A stretch of DNA of 64,000 nucleotides from S015-6 sp964479535 (GCA_964479535.1 CAYZMM010000034.1:1-64000); one strand, 5' to 3'; positions 1 through 10,611 are shown, counted from the first letter of the stretch. Made by a program: numbers and translations. The notes: a model not told the origin generated them from the letters alone.

Positions 1-18
1 TGCAAGAGTTCTGGCCAT
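1..18 (-). CDS. 5' end of a gene running off the left edge (six codons)
   Basis: Only the first six codons (M-A-R-T-L-A) of a minus-strand gene are inside the window. The start is convincing because a strong ribosome binding site (AAGGAGGAG, about 24-33) lies at good spacing before the ATG. The product cannot be identified from six residues. Confidence 0.6.
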
Positions 19-470
19 GGTATCTCCTCCTTTTCGAATGTGATTTCAGGAGGAGCATACCACAAGAATGTGTTAAGTGAACAGTATTAGCTCTAAGCCG
101 TATTTTCGTGCCCTTTTTCTTCCGTTTTCTTTTGTAATTCAATAGTTGGCCTGGTCCGACCCCATCTGACACACATCGGGAAGGAATCGGAACCGGTGCT
201 TCTCGGTCGAACTCCAAGCGGAACAACCGGATCCTGTATTCTTTTCTTCATCGAGTTCAATACCTTATCCCCTCCTGGGGCGGCCCCGCCAATCAGGCTG
301 CCTCCATTCCCTCCACGAACGGAACCTTCGGTTCTTTTCATGATGAAGCCGAGAAGCCGGTTCAAACAGGGAAACCCCTGAGGAATCATCACGTTGCAGG
401 GTCTGGCATGGTCGTTGCTGGGTCAGATTCGATGGTGGCCTTTTGCTGTGAGTACCAGCCGGAGGTAGAG
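19..470. other. Non-coding stretch with one GGTCCGACCCC repeat copy
   Basis: I see no convincing gene here. Open frames on both strands lack ribosome binding sites and look random (rich in R, P, G and S). The stretch holds the leader of the minus-strand gene at the left edge and one copy of a dispersed repeat at 148-164 that recurs near 22.2-22.4 kb and 24.6 kb. The promoter of the small genes starting at 471 should lie here, but I cannot place it. Confidence 0.5.
148..164 (+). repeat. Dispersed GGTCCGACCCC repeat, copy 1
   Basis: GGCCTGGTCCGACCCCAT-type sequence. Similarity to the copy at 22367-22386 extends about 12 bases upstream (TGTAA..nAAT.GTTGGC), so this is a shared element and not a chance 11-mer. 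Other copies lie at 22231-22248 and 24640-24656. It resembles REP-type intergenic repeats. Confidence 0.6.
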
Positions 471-746
471 ATGCAAGGAAACCATGAGAAGGACCGTCTC
501 TCCACGATCACGGGCGTCATCATCCCGGCGGCCTGGGATCGGCACGGGAACGTGACCGGGGTTTCCATCTCGGCCTTTGACGAGCAGGAGTATCTGGTCC
601 AGGAGCAGGTCAAGGGGGTCGAGTTGATCCAGCACGTCCGCAAGGACGCCGAAGTCGTCGGCTGGGTCGAAGTGGAGCGCGGCAAGAAGACGATTACCGT
701 AAAGGACTTCCGACTCCGCAGTTCCGCAGAGGGGTCCGGCGAATGA
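471..746 (+). CDS. Small soluble OB-like protein, first of a paralogous pair
   Basis: 91-residue protein of unknown function with no signal peptide. The ATG at 471 is preferred over one at 408 because a GGAGGT site ends four bases before it and similarity to the next gene begins after it. Residues about 14-80 match the downstream protein in pattern: a T-G-V/K opening, an acidic loop, SIS or AIS, EEY or QEY, then a basic V-G/R-V turn and a closing K-x-I-T/Y-V strand. The pattern suggests a small beta-barrel (OB-like) fold. The gene overlaps its neighbour by ATGA, so the two are probably co-translated. No enzyme motif is visible. I infer a binding or accessory role. Confidence 0.75.
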   Translation: MQGNHEKDRLSTITGVIIPAAWDRHGNVTGVSISAFDEQEYLVQEQVKGVELIQHVRKDAEVVGWVEVERGKKTITVKDFRLRSSAEGSGE

Positions 747-1069
747 AGGCCAAGGATCTGTCCATCATCGTTCTGCTCGTTATGGGAATGTCCTTTCTTC
801 TTTCCTTCACCTTTCTGCGCTGTGAACCCTCGCGAAGTACGGCCACCGTCACAGGGAAGGTCGAATGGGTCGCCTTCGACGAGGACAATCAGATTTCGCA
901 CGTGGCCATCTCCACCAGCGCAGAGGAATACATGGTCGGCAATGACGACAAGGGGAAGGAACTGAGGCAATTCGTCAACAAGCGAGTGCGGGTGCGAGGC
1001 AGGGTCACTGAAAGCGAAGACGGTCAGCGAACGATCTACGTGTCGAAATACGAACTGGTGCCCCAGTAG
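743..1069 (+). CDS. Membrane-anchored OB-like small protein, second of a paralogous pair
   Basis: 108 residues. Residues 7-26 form one hydrophobic segment (signal anchor, or a signal peptide ending near Cys27), so the C-terminal domain of about 75 residues is probably periplasmic. That domain resembles the protein encoded just upstream, making a cytoplasmic/exported pair of the same fold. There is no canonical lipobox (the residues before Cys27 are T-F-L-R), so lipidation is doubtful. It ends 14 bases before the aminomutase start and may belong to the same transcript. Function unknown. Confidence 0.75.
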   Translation: MKAKDLSIIVLLVMGMSFLLSFTFLRCEPSRSTATVTGKVEWVAFDEDNQISHVAISTSAEEYMVGNDDKGKELRQFVNKRVRVRGRVTESEDGQRTIYVSKYELVPQ

Positions 1070-1083
1070 GAAGGACCCAACAC

Positions 1084-2439
1084 GTGACAAGAGAGATCCC
1101 CGGCCCGAAAGAAAGCGAACCTCCCGGGGCAAGCTCCTCTGCCCCCCATCCACACATTCATCGCTTTACCGTCCCCCGTCGTGCCCGGAACCATCCGGCC
1201 CCGCGTCTCCGAATCGCGACTCCCCCGGTTCAAAAAAGGAGATCGGGATGCGCCTTCGGCAAGAGCAGCGATCGCTCCCATCGGTTCCGGCGAAAGCTCT
1301 TTCCGGACACCACGCCCGCCGACTGGAGCGACTGGGAGTGGCAGATGCGCAACCGGATCACGACCCTGGAGGCCCTGTCCTCTCTTCTCCGGCTCTCCCA
1401 GGATGAAAGGGCGGCGATTCACGGGACCCGGAAGTGTCTGCATGCGCGCATCACGCCCTACTACGCAAGCCTTCTCGATCCGGATGACCCTGAGCAGCCT
1501 CTACGGAAGACCATCGTCCCCGTCACGAATGAGTATCGGAGGCTACCGTACGAATCGGACGACCCCCTGGGCGAGGAAGGAACCAGCCCGGTCCCCCGGA
1601 TTGTCCACCGCTATCCGGACCGAGTGCTGTTCCTGGTCACAGACCGGTGCGCCACCCACTGCCGCTATTGCACCCGCTCCCGCATGGTGGGGAGGACCGA
1701 AGGCCAGCCCGCCAACGGACACGGATGGGACCAGGCGATCGCCTACATCGAGTCCAACCCTTCCATACGCGACGTGGTCCTCTCCGGCGGGGACCCCCTC
1801 ACCCTTGCGGACGACACGCTGTCGCGATTGCTCGCCCGATTGCGGGCCATTCCGCACCTGCAGATCCTTCGCATCGGCACCAAAGTGCCGGTCGTTCTTC
1901 CTCAGCGCATCACGTCCGCTCTGACCCGGATGCTCAAGCGGTTCCATCCCCTCTGGATCAACATTCACTTCACCCATCCGGAAGAAATCACGCCCGAGGT
2001 CGCCCACGCATGCGGCCTCCTCGCGGATGCGGGCATTCCCCTCGGCAGCCAGACGGTTCTGCTTGCAGGCGTCAATGACGACCTGGAGACCATGAGAAGG
2101 CTCCTGCACGGGCTCGTGTGCATCCGCGTGCGCCCTTACTACCTCTATCAGTGCGACCCCATTCCCGGTTCCTCCCATTTTCGAACCCCCGTCGAGAAAG
2201 GCCTCGAGATCATTCGAGGGTTGCGGGGCCACACAACGGGTTTCTCGGTTCCCACCTACGTGATCGACGCACCCGGAGGGGGCGGGAAGGTACCGCTCCT
2301 GCCCGACTACCTCGATGGAAGGGATGAGCGAGGCCTGATCCTGAGGAATTACGAGGGCAGGACCTTCACCTACCCTGACCCCGACGGGAACAGCGGCACG
2401 AACGATTCCGTCGACCAGGAAGACGGCGAGAGATGCTGA
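1084..2439 (+). CDS. kamA: Lysine 2,3-aminomutase family radical SAM protein
   Basis: Radical SAM, PLP-dependent aminomutase homologue, expected to move the alpha-amino group of an amino acid to the beta position. The [4Fe-4S] motif CxxxCxxC is at Cys189/193/196 (C-A-T-H-C-R-Y-C). The PLP lysine lies in APGGGGK (Lys402). The two acids that hold the lysine side chain in characterised lysine 2,3-aminomutases are both present with the same 37-residue spacing (Asp358 in QCDP, Asp395 in VIDAPGG), which favours lysine over glutamate as substrate (inference). The family core begins near residue 70 (FPD....DWSDWEWQ). The preceding residues are low in complexity and the GTG start at 1084 is uncertain. 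An ATG with an excellent AAGGAGA site lies at 1248 in another frame. The gene overlaps the next by 7 bases. Confidence 0.9.
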   Translation: MTREIPGPKESEPPGASSSAPHPHIHRFTVPRRARNHPAPRLRIATPPVQKRRSGCAFGKSSDRSHRFRRKLFPDTTPADWSDWEWQMRNRITTLEALSSLLRLSQDERAAIHGTRKCLHARITPYYASLLDPDDPEQPLRKTIVPVTNEYRRLPYESDDPLGEEGTSPVPRIVHRYPDRVLFLVTDRCATHCRYCTRSRMVGRTEGQPANGHGWDQAIAYIESNPSIRDVVLSGGDPLTLADDTLSRLLARLRAIPHLQILRIGTKVPVVLPQRITSALTRMLKRFHPLWINIHFTHPEEITPEVAHACGLLADAGIPLGSQTVLLAGVNDDLETMRRLLHGLVCIRVRPYYLYQCDPIPGSSHFRTPVEKGLEIIRGLRGHTTGFSVPTYVIDAPGGGGKVPLLPDYLDGRDERGLILRNYEGRTFTYPDPDGNSGTNDSVDQEDGERC

Positions 2440-4466
2440 TTGCCTTCACCCACAACCTCCAGTTGACCGACAGCGAGGAGGAGGCCGAATTCGACCGCCC
2501 CGAAACCGTGGCGGCTCTGTCCGATTCCCTGCGCCGGCTCGGCCACGAAGTGGAGCCGCTGGAGGTCACCGGAACCGCTTCCCGTGTAGTGGCGCGGCTG
2601 GAGGCGCTGAACCCGGATCTGGTCTTCAACACGGCCGAAGGCACCCGTGGGCGGTTTCGCGAGGCCTTCTACCCTGCCCTCTTCGACCGACTCGGCATCC
2701 CATTCACAGGGTCGGATGCCTATGTCTGCGCGCTCACCCTCGACAAACAGCTGACCAAAATGGTGGTCTCGGCACAAGGCGTTCCGACGCCGCGTTCCCT
2801 CCTCGTCACGGATGCGGCTCAGCTGGAAGGCCAAAGGCTTCCGTTTCCCCTCATCGTCAAGCCGAACTTCGAGGGCAGCTCGATCGGCATCACGGCGGAC
2901 TCGGTGGTCGAAACTCCCTCTGAACTCAGGGCCAGAACGGTCGACATGCTCGCCCGGTTCCCCGCCGGCCTGCTGGTCGAGGAGTTCGTCCCGGGTCGCG
3001 ACGTGACGGTCCCCTTCCTTGAAAGCTCTCTGCCGGAGACGGGAGGGATCCTGGAGCCGGCCGGATACGAATACGTTTCCGTCGGGACATCCCGCTTTCA
3101 GATATACGACTACGACCTGAAGAGCTCGGCCTCGGACTGCGTCAAGGTCAAGGTGCCTGCGGACCTGCCGGAGCAGACGAGGAAGCGGATCCTCGAGCTT
3201 TCCCGAACCGTGATCCGCGTGTTTGGCGTCCGCGATCTGGGCAGGATCGACTATCGCGTGGACGAAAGGGGCGAGGCCAACTTCATCGAGATCAACGCGC
3301 TGCCGAGTCTGGAGGAAGGCGCCTCGATCTATGCCTCGGCGGCCCGTGCAGGGCTGACAACCATGGATGCGGTGCTGGGGGCCATCGTCAAGAGCGCTGC
3401 AGAGCGCTTCCACCTGTCCATTCGGCCCGCCCGCACCTCCCGACGTCTCGCTTCGCGGCCGCGTGTCGGCATGACCTTCAATCTGCGACGCACCGACAGG
3501 CCGACACTGGGGAACGACCTGGACGCAGAGTACGACTCTCCCAAGACCATCGCCGCCATTCGCGAAGCGATCGAATCCTACGGCCACCAGGTGGTCGAGC
3601 TGGAAGCCACGCCGGAACTCCCTTCCCTCCTGTCTGCGGCGGACGTGGATCTCGTTTTCAACATCGCGGAGGGGTTCAAGGGCCGCCACCGGGAATCCCA
3701 GATACCGGCACTGCTCGAGCTGCTCGGAATCCCCTACACGGGTTCCGATCCGACGGCCCTCTCCCTTGCGCTCGACAAGGGTCTGGCAAAGCGCCTGGTC
3801 GGACAGGCCGGATTCCACACGCCCCCTTTCGTCCTCATGACCACAGGGCGGGAGCGGTTGCCCACGGAACTGTCCTTCCCGGCCATCATCAAGCCCGTAG
3901 CGGAAGGAAGCTCAAAGGGAATCCTCCAGACGAGCGTGGCGGAGTCGGAGGCCGAGCTGCGGGAGCTCGCCGCCGAGACGGCGGGACGTTACCGGCAGGC
4001 GGTCATTGCGGAGAGCTTCGTGTGCGGGCGGGAGTTCACCGTGGGCCTGCTGGGCGAGAAGCGACCGAAGGCCCTGCCTCCGATGGAGATCGTCTTTCAG
4101 GAGGGCCGGGAGAAATACCCTGTCTACTCCTTTTCCTCCAAGTTCGACACGGCCGGCGTCACCTGCGAAGTGCCTGCCCGGATCGATCCGGCCCTCGACG
4201 GAGAACTGCGCCGCGTGGCGCGCGGCGTCTTTGCCGTCCTCGGATGCCGGGATGTGGCCCGTGTGGACCTCCGGCTGGACGAAAGCGGGCGGGTCCACTT
4301 CATCGAGTGCAACCCCCTGCCCGGGCTGTCGCCCGGTTTTTCCGATCTCTGTTTCATCGCCGAGGCGGCCGGGATCGAATATCGGACCCTCATCGGCGAA
4401 ATCCTGGCCCCCTGCATCCGCCGCTGGCGGGAGCAACAGCGGGAGAGGCGAATTGCATTCCGGTAG
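2433..4466 (+). CDS. Fused double ATP-grasp ligase (two D-Ala-D-Ala ligase-like modules)
   Basis: 677 residues in two homologous halves (about 1-340 and 347-677), each like a complete D-alanine-D-alanine ligase. Both open with a G-H-x-V-x-x-L-E segment and a VFNTAEG or VFNIAEG loop, then GIPFTGSD or GIPYTGSD. Both carry an ATP-grasp glycine loop (KPNFEGSSIG from Lys143, KPVAEGSSKG from Lys487) and a metal-binding ExNxLP segment (EINALPS and ECNPLPG). ATP-grasp ligases join a carboxylate to an amine through an acyl phosphate. Housekeeping Ddl is a single module in a cell-wall cluster, whereas this one sits between an aminomutase and peptidases. I infer ligation of unusual amino acids, perhaps two successive bonds. 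Substrates are unknown. Confidence 0.88.
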   Translation: MLIAFTHNLQLTDSEEEAEFDRPETVAALSDSLRRLGHEVEPLEVTGTASRVVARLEALNPDLVFNTAEGTRGRFREAFYPALFDRLGIPFTGSDAYVCALTLDKQLTKMVVSAQGVPTPRSLLVTDAAQLEGQRLPFPLIVKPNFEGSSIGITADSVVETPSELRARTVDMLARFPAGLLVEEFVPGRDVTVPFLESSLPETGGILEPAGYEYVSVGTSRFQIYDYDLKSSASDCVKVKVPADLPEQTRKRILELSRTVIRVFGVRDLGRIDYRVDERGEANFIEINALPSLEEGASIYASAARAGLTTMDAVLGAIVKSAAERFHLSIRPARTSRRLASRPRVGMTFNLRRTDRPTLGNDLDAEYDSPKTIAAIREAIESYGHQVVELEATPELPSLLSAADVDLVFNIAEGFKGRHRESQIPALLELLGIPYTGSDPTALSLALDKGLAKRLVGQAGFHTPPFVLMTTGRERLPTELSFPAIIKPVAEGSSKGILQTSVAESEAELRELAAETAGRYRQAVIAESFVCGREFTVGLLGEKRPKALPPMEIVFQEGREKYPVYSFSSKFDTAGVTCEVPARIDPALDGELRRVARGVFAVLGCRDVARVDLRLDESGRVHFIECNPLPGLSPGFSDLCFIAEAAGIEYRTLIGEILAPCIRRWREQQRERRIAFR

Positions 4467-4508
4467 ACGAGCACGAAGTCGGGGAATCCTCCCTACGGAG
4501 TTGGTGCC

Positions 4509-5642
4509 ATGGCGCTGCGAGAAGACGGGCTGACCCTCGGCCTTCCTCGAATGCTTTGCGAACCGGGGGAGAAGCGTGACTTCCTCCCCGCCTTCGTCCG
4601 GGAAGTGGCCGCCCTGGGGGTTCCGGCATACGTCGAGTCCGGCTTGGGGTCCGGCATGGGGATCTCCGACGGCGCCTATTCGGCGATCGGCCCCCAGGTC
4701 CGCATCGTGGACCGGCCCACCGCATACGCCCAGTCGGTCGTGCTCATCCTTCGATGTCCCGAAGAGTCCGAGTGGAGCCTCCTCCGGCGGGGCAACACCC
4801 TCATGAGCATGCTTCACTTCCCGACCCGCCCGAACCGCGTCCGGAAGCTGGCCCAGCTCGGCCTGGAGGCCCTGAGCCTGGATTCGATCGAAGACGACCA
4901 GGGCCAGCGCATGGTCGAGAACCTGGCCGACGTGGCATGGAACGGCGTGAGGGCGTCCTTCGACGCGCTGGAGACCACCTACCCGCAAATGACCCGGGCG
5001 GACCGCCCTCCTCTGCGGGTAACGGTCCTTGGAGCGGGCCGGGTCGGCAAGCACGCCGTCGAGGCCGCCCTGAAGCACGGCGACCTGGACCGCAACCGGA
5101 AGTTCGGGGATAGAGGCCTGCCGGGCGTGGAGGTCGTCACCGTCGGCCGGAACCTGAGCTCACGATGGGAATACATGCGGAACCGGCTGATGGTAACCGA
5201 CGTTCTGGTGGACGCCACCTACAGGCCGGAAGGCTCTTCGTCGCCCGTCATCCCGAACCACTGGCTCGCGTGGCTCCCCCAGCACGCGGTCCTCTGCGAC
5301 CTGAACGTGGATCCCTACGAACTCGATGCAGACCCGCCCACGGTCCGCAGCATCGAGGGGATTCCCGCCGGCAACCTGGATCGATACGTCCTCTCCCCGA
5401 ACGACCCGGCCTGGGACACGACGGTGCCCGGAGAGGTCCCGAGCATCCACCGCCGCACCGTGGTCTCGTGCTATTCCTGGCCGGGCGTCTTTCCGGAAAG
5501 GTGCATGGAGAAATACGGACGCCAGCTCGTTCCTCTTTTCGAGGCGCTGGCCGAGCGAGGGGGGCCAGCCCGGCTCCGTCCCGACGGCAGCTTCTTCGAG
5601 CGGGCCCTCTGGCGCTCGAGCCTGCGGCGCTGGACGGAGTAA
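4509..5642 (+). CDS. Alanine dehydrogenase/PNT-like NAD(P)-binding protein
   Basis: 377 residues. The N-terminal half resembles the AlaDH/transhydrogenase N-terminal domain (ESGLGSGMGISDGAY, then MSMLHFPTRPN in place of the usual substrate-loop sequence). A Rossmann fold follows with GAGRVG at residues 175-180. The C-terminal part has a conserved-looking DLNVDPYE and an SCYSWPGVFPE segment. Members of this superfamily oxidatively deaminate or reductively form amino acids, or make secondary-amine products (saccharopine- or lysine-dehydrogenase relatives). The true substrate cannot be read from the sequence. Its place beside an aminomutase and ligases suggests action on the same amino acid pathway. 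It starts 42 bases after the ligase gene and the stop is 5 bases before the next start. Confidence 0.78.
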   Translation: MALREDGLTLGLPRMLCEPGEKRDFLPAFVREVAALGVPAYVESGLGSGMGISDGAYSAIGPQVRIVDRPTAYAQSVVLILRCPEESEWSLLRRGNTLMSMLHFPTRPNRVRKLAQLGLEALSLDSIEDDQGQRMVENLADVAWNGVRASFDALETTYPQMTRADRPPLRVTVLGAGRVGKHAVEAALKHGDLDRNRKFGDRGLPGVEVVTVGRNLSSRWEYMRNRLMVTDVLVDATYRPEGSSSPVIPNHWLAWLPQHAVLCDLNVDPYELDADPPTVRSIEGIPAGNLDRYVLSPNDPAWDTTVPGEVPSIHRRTVVSCYSWPGVFPERCMEKYGRQLVPLFEALAERGGPARLRPDGSFFERALWRSSLRRWTE

Positions 5643-5647
5643 TCCCA

Positions 5648-6793
5648 TTGGACGCAGAAAAGAAGAGACCCCCCAGGGCCCGCCAGCTGGGCATCCGGAT
5701 CGGGCGATACACCCCGGGCCGATACAACGCCATCACGGACGTCCCAGGGGTCCGGGTCGGGCACACCACGCTCGTGTCCGGAAAGGGTCCCCTTCGAGTG
5801 GGCAAAGGCCCGGTGCGGACCGGTGTGACCGCCATCCTGCCGAACAGAGGAAACATCTTTCTCGAGCGGATCGTGGGGTCCGGCTTCATCCTCAACGGCG
5901 CCGGCGAGGTCTCCGGCCTCACCCAGGTGAACGAGTGGGGCCTGATCGAAACCCCCATCCTCCTCACCAACACCCTCTCCGTGGGGGTCTGCTCCACGGC
6001 CACGGTGGAATACCTGGTCCGACAGTACCCCGGTATCGGCGTGGAGCACGATGTGGTCATTCCCGTGGTGGGGGAGTGCGACGACTCCTGGCTGAACGAT
6101 GCAGGCGGGCAGCACATCAAGTCACAGCACGTCTTCGCGGCGATCGAGAATGCGGCCGGCGGCCCCGTCGAGGAGGGGAACGTAGGCGGAGGAACCGGCA
6201 TGATCACCTGCGATTTCAAGGGGGGCATCGGCACCGCCTCCCGCCGTCTTCCCCAGCAGGAGGGGGGCTACGTGGTCGGAGTTCTCGTGATGAGCAACTT
6301 CGGCAGGATGCAGGACCTGCGCATCGACGGGCTGCCCGTCGGGGAGGTCCTCGCAGAAGAGTACGCGGAAGGCACGGTGCGGAAGGAATCCTACGGGAGC
6401 ATCATCGTCGTCCTGGCCACGAACGCCCCCCTCTGGCCCAATCAGATCACGCGCCTCTGCAAGCGGGCCGCCCTGGGCGTAGGGCGGGTCGGCTCGTACG
6501 CGGCGCACCGCTCCGGGGAAATCATCGTGGGCTTCTCCACGGCGAACAAGATCCCCCGGGAAACGCGCAAGATGATCTACCGCATGAAGGTCCTGCTGGA
6601 CCGTTGCATCGACCCCTTGTATCGAGGGGTCATGGAGGCCACCGAAGAGGCGATCCTGAACGCCCTGTGTGCATCGGAAGCCATGGAGGGCCACTCCGGG
6701 CACCGTGCTCCGGCCTTGCCTCTGGACCGGGTCCGTGGGATCATGAACCGTTGGAAGGCGTCTGCCGGGGCCCCTTCGCAGAGTACGACTTGA
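5648..6793 (+). CDS. P1-family aminopeptidase (DmpA-like, self-cleaving)
   Basis: 381 residues if started at the TTG at 5648; the reading frame stays open far upstream, but homology starts only here. It has the family hallmarks: GRYNAITDVPGVRVGHTT near the N terminus, a GTGVTAILP-type segment, N-G-A-G-E, and the GNVGGGTGM block at about residues 178-186 followed by KGGIGTASR. DmpA/BapA enzymes are N-terminal-nucleophile hydrolases that split themselves into two chains and cut N-terminal residues of small peptides, including D- and beta-amino acid peptides. That specificity fits a cluster that may make beta-amino acids. No signal peptide, so probably cytoplasmic. A weak GGAG lies before the TTG. 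I did not assign the nucleophile with certainty; the serine of GTASR is the candidate. Confidence 0.9.
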   Translation: MDAEKKRPPRARQLGIRIGRYTPGRYNAITDVPGVRVGHTTLVSGKGPLRVGKGPVRTGVTAILPNRGNIFLERIVGSGFILNGAGEVSGLTQVNEWGLIETPILLTNTLSVGVCSTATVEYLVRQYPGIGVEHDVVIPVVGECDDSWLNDAGGQHIKSQHVFAAIENAAGGPVEEGNVGGGTGMITCDFKGGIGTASRRLPQQEGGYVVGVLVMSNFGRMQDLRIDGLPVGEVLAEEYAEGTVRKESYGSIIVVLATNAPLWPNQITRLCKRAALGVGRVGSYAAHRSGEIIVGFSTANKIPRETRKMIYRMKVLLDRCIDPLYRGVMEATEEAILNALCASEAMEGHSGHRAPALPLDRVRGIMNRWKASAGAPSQSTT

Positions 6794-6815
6794 ACGCACG
6801 TGCCTGAGTGGATTC

Positions 6816-7919
6816 GTGGGCAAGAACTCACATCGTTCGGTCATCGCCGGTATCGAACTCGAAGCGTACTCCATCCGGCTGCCCGGCTACACGATCGGGC
6901 GGCAGCTCGTGCCTCCCAGGAGGGGCACGTCGGAAAGAGGCGAGCGCTTCACCCGCGACAGCACCATCGGAACCGAATACAACAGCCGACCCTTTTCCAC
7001 GATTCGCGAGGGGCTCTTTCTGCTCCGCAGCGGGCTGCGAAAGTACGGATCGAAGCGCTACCGCTCCCGCAAGCCTTCCCTTTCGGGCCGCGAACTCCTC
7101 CTCGTGGGAGGGTGGACCAACCGCTTCGCCGGGGCGCACGTACACCTTTCCCTGGCCGACCGGGACCTGACCAAGGCCGCGGCCAGGAAACTCGCATGGC
7201 ACGTCCACGACCACGTCCCCTTTCTGATCGCCATGGGAGCGAACTCGCCCGTCTGGGCCGGCCGAATCACGGACGTCGCCTCGAACCGGATCGTCCGCGC
7301 CACCCGGAAGTACTTCCGGCCCATCGCCCGAGGGGAGCTGTATCAGCGAATGTACGACGAAATGCTCTTCAGCCGTGCCCGGAAGACGAAACCCGGCACC
7401 CTCGAACTACGGGTCCTGGATGCGAATCTGCCCGAGTTCGTGCTGGCGGCGACCTGTGTGCTCAAGGCGGTGACATTGAACTGGCTTGCGGGAAACGCCG
7501 CGGCGAACCGGATACGGGCGGCGGACTATCTCCGGTCCAGGCAGGAAGCCGCCGAGAGGGGCGTGCGCGCGAAGCTCTGCTGGAACGGCAAGTGGGTCAC
7601 CGTCCCCCGATACCTGGATCTGTTCGTCTGGTCCCACCGTCGTTTCCTGGAAGAAATGGACATACCGGAAGAGATCTGGAACGCCATCCGGCTGATCAAG
7701 CGGCGCATCAACGGAAGCACGCTCATCGGGAAGGCCGCACGGCTCGCCTGGGAGCAGCACCCGCGAACCTGGCAGCGCCACTTCGCAGAGCGTTACGTGG
7801 AAGGCCTGAACGAACTGCTGAGCGGCAACACCCTATTCGATTTTGCGGAAAGACTGCGAGTGGAAATCCCGGATCTCGACTCGGTCTGGCTGGGCCGCCG
7901 TAATCTGGAGCTGGTATGA
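6816..7919 (+). CDS. GCS2-like carboxylate-amine ligase (YbdK-type glutamate-cysteine ligase fold)
   Basis: 367 residues, the usual size for YbdK/GCS2 proteins. Recognisable features are the opening GIELEAYSIRL, the TIGTEYNSRPF segment near residue 51, WTNRFAGAHVHLSL (conserved GxHvH), the ANSPVWAG segment, and a C-terminal TWQRHFAERYVEG stretch. Relatives form gamma-glutamyl-type amide bonds using ATP. It begins at a GTG 22 bases after the peptidase gene and overlaps the following amidotransferase-like gene by ATGA. It is therefore a second ligase beside the double ATP-grasp protein, pointing to a multi-component amide product. Glutamate and cysteine as substrates are not shown by the sequence. 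Confidence 0.85.
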   Translation: MGKNSHRSVIAGIELEAYSIRLPGYTIGRQLVPPRRGTSERGERFTRDSTIGTEYNSRPFSTIREGLFLLRSGLRKYGSKRYRSRKPSLSGRELLLVGGWTNRFAGAHVHLSLADRDLTKAAARKLAWHVHDHVPFLIAMGANSPVWAGRITDVASNRIVRATRKYFRPIARGELYQRMYDEMLFSRARKTKPGTLELRVLDANLPEFVLAATCVLKAVTLNWLAGNAAANRIRAADYLRSRQEAAERGVRAKLCWNGKWVTVPRYLDLFVWSHRRFLEEMDIPEEIWNAIRLIKRRINGSTLIGKAARLAWEQHPRTWQRHFAERYVEGLNELLSGNTLFDFAERLRVEIPDLDSVWLGRRNLELV

Positions 7920-8634
7920 ACGAACCCTTTATCGGTATCACGTGTGACATCGACGTGCCGCGACAGCGGCCTCGGGCCTACGATCTGATCATCGACCACC
8001 GTTATGTCGAGATCGTCAAGAATGCTGCAGGCTACCCCGTCATCCTTCCGCCGGCACGCCGACAGAACATGATCCAGCGCTATCTGGACGGAATCGACGG
8101 CTTGATCATCGTGGGCGGAGACGATGTGGACCCGCGACTGTACGGGGAGCGACCGAAGCGCGGAACCGGAAAGGTCTTCCGCAAGAGGCTCGACTTCGAA
8201 ATCCGGCTCTACCACGAGGCGACCCGGATGGGGATGCCGATCCTAGGCATCTGTTACGGCATGCAGCTCATCAATGTGCTGGAGGGCGGCGCTCTGTTTC
8301 AGGACATTCGCAGGGACGCCAAATCGCCCAGGAATCACCGGAACCGAAAGCACCCCCGTCACCGCATCCGCATCGAGCGCAATTCCAGGCTGGGTCAGCT
8401 TGCAGGCAGACCCTCGGCCAACGTCTGGTCCGAGCACCACCAGGCCGTCTCACGCCTCGCGCCCGGGTTTCGACCGGTGGCCTTTGCCCCTGACGGCATC
8501 ATCGAGGCGATCGAGAACGACGACGAAAACATCCTGGCCGTGCAGTGGCATCCAGAGTGCGCGCCCCGAAGCCGCTTGACCCGCTCTCTGATGCGCTTCT
8601 TTCTCAAGCGGGCCGAGGCCTACATGAAGGCGGG

Positions 8635-8638
<4 letters not shown>
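7916..8638 (+). CDS. Class I glutamine amidotransferase-like gamma-glutamyl hydrolase (PuuD/peptidase C26)
   Basis: 240 residues. It has the nucleophile elbow GICYGMQ (Cys113), a preceding IVGGDDVDPRLYGE segment typical of gamma-glutamyl-GABA hydrolases, a histidine-rich insertion, and the catalytic VQWHPE (His212, Glu214). Such enzymes hydrolyse gamma-glutamyl amides. Coupled by an ATGA overlap to a GCS2-like ligase, it could remove a gamma-glutamyl protecting group or recycle the product (inference). It is the last gene of the plus-strand run. Its stop overlaps the stop of the convergent groEL by 4 bases, and no terminator hairpin is visible between them. Confidence 0.9.
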
Positions 8639-10260
<1,622 letters not shown>

Positions 10261-10287
10261 GACCGTCTCCCTCCTGTGCGGCGACCG

Positions 10288-10611
10288 CTATTTCTTCTTG
10301 GTCTTCTTCTGTGTTTCTCCGCCCGGCTCCACGACACAGAGGATGTCGTCTTCGCGCAGAATGAGCCGTTCCTCGCCTGCGATCTTGATCTCGGTTCCGG
10401 CGTACTTCCCGAACAGCACCCTGTCTTTCTTCTTCACCTCCATGGGCTGCACCTTTCCGTTCTCCAGCATCCTGCCCTTGCCTACGGCCAGGACCTCCCC
10501 TTCCATGGGCTTCTCCTTTGCCGTATCCGGAATGATGAGTCCCCCTTTGGTCTTTTCCTCCTCCTCGATCCTTCGGACAATCACCCGATCTCCCAACGGT
10601 CTCACTTCCAT
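10288..10611 (-). CDS. groES: Co-chaperonin GroES
   Basis: 107 residues, slightly longer than the usual 95-97 because of a lysine-rich tail (ETQKKTKKK). It has the canonical RPLGDRVIVRR start, the mobile loop EEKTKGGLIIPDTAKEKP and the VLFGKYAGTEI strand. It forms the lid of the GroEL chamber. An AGGAGGG site precedes the ATG. No CIRCE element (GAGTGCTAA type) is visible in the 280 bases upstream, so HrcA control is not supported; a heat-shock sigma factor may drive it instead, but I could not place a promoter. Confidence 0.98.
   Translation of the reverse strand: MEVRPLGDRVIVRRIEEEEKTKGGLIIPDTAKEKPMEGEVLAVGKGRMLENGKVQPMEVKKKDRVLFGKYAGTEIKIAGEERLILREDDILCVVEPGGETQKKTKKK

Noticed and set aside
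93..392. A 99-codon minus-strand frame near the left edge
   Set aside because: No ribosome binding site, no family resemblance, and it crosses a dispersed repeat at 148-164.
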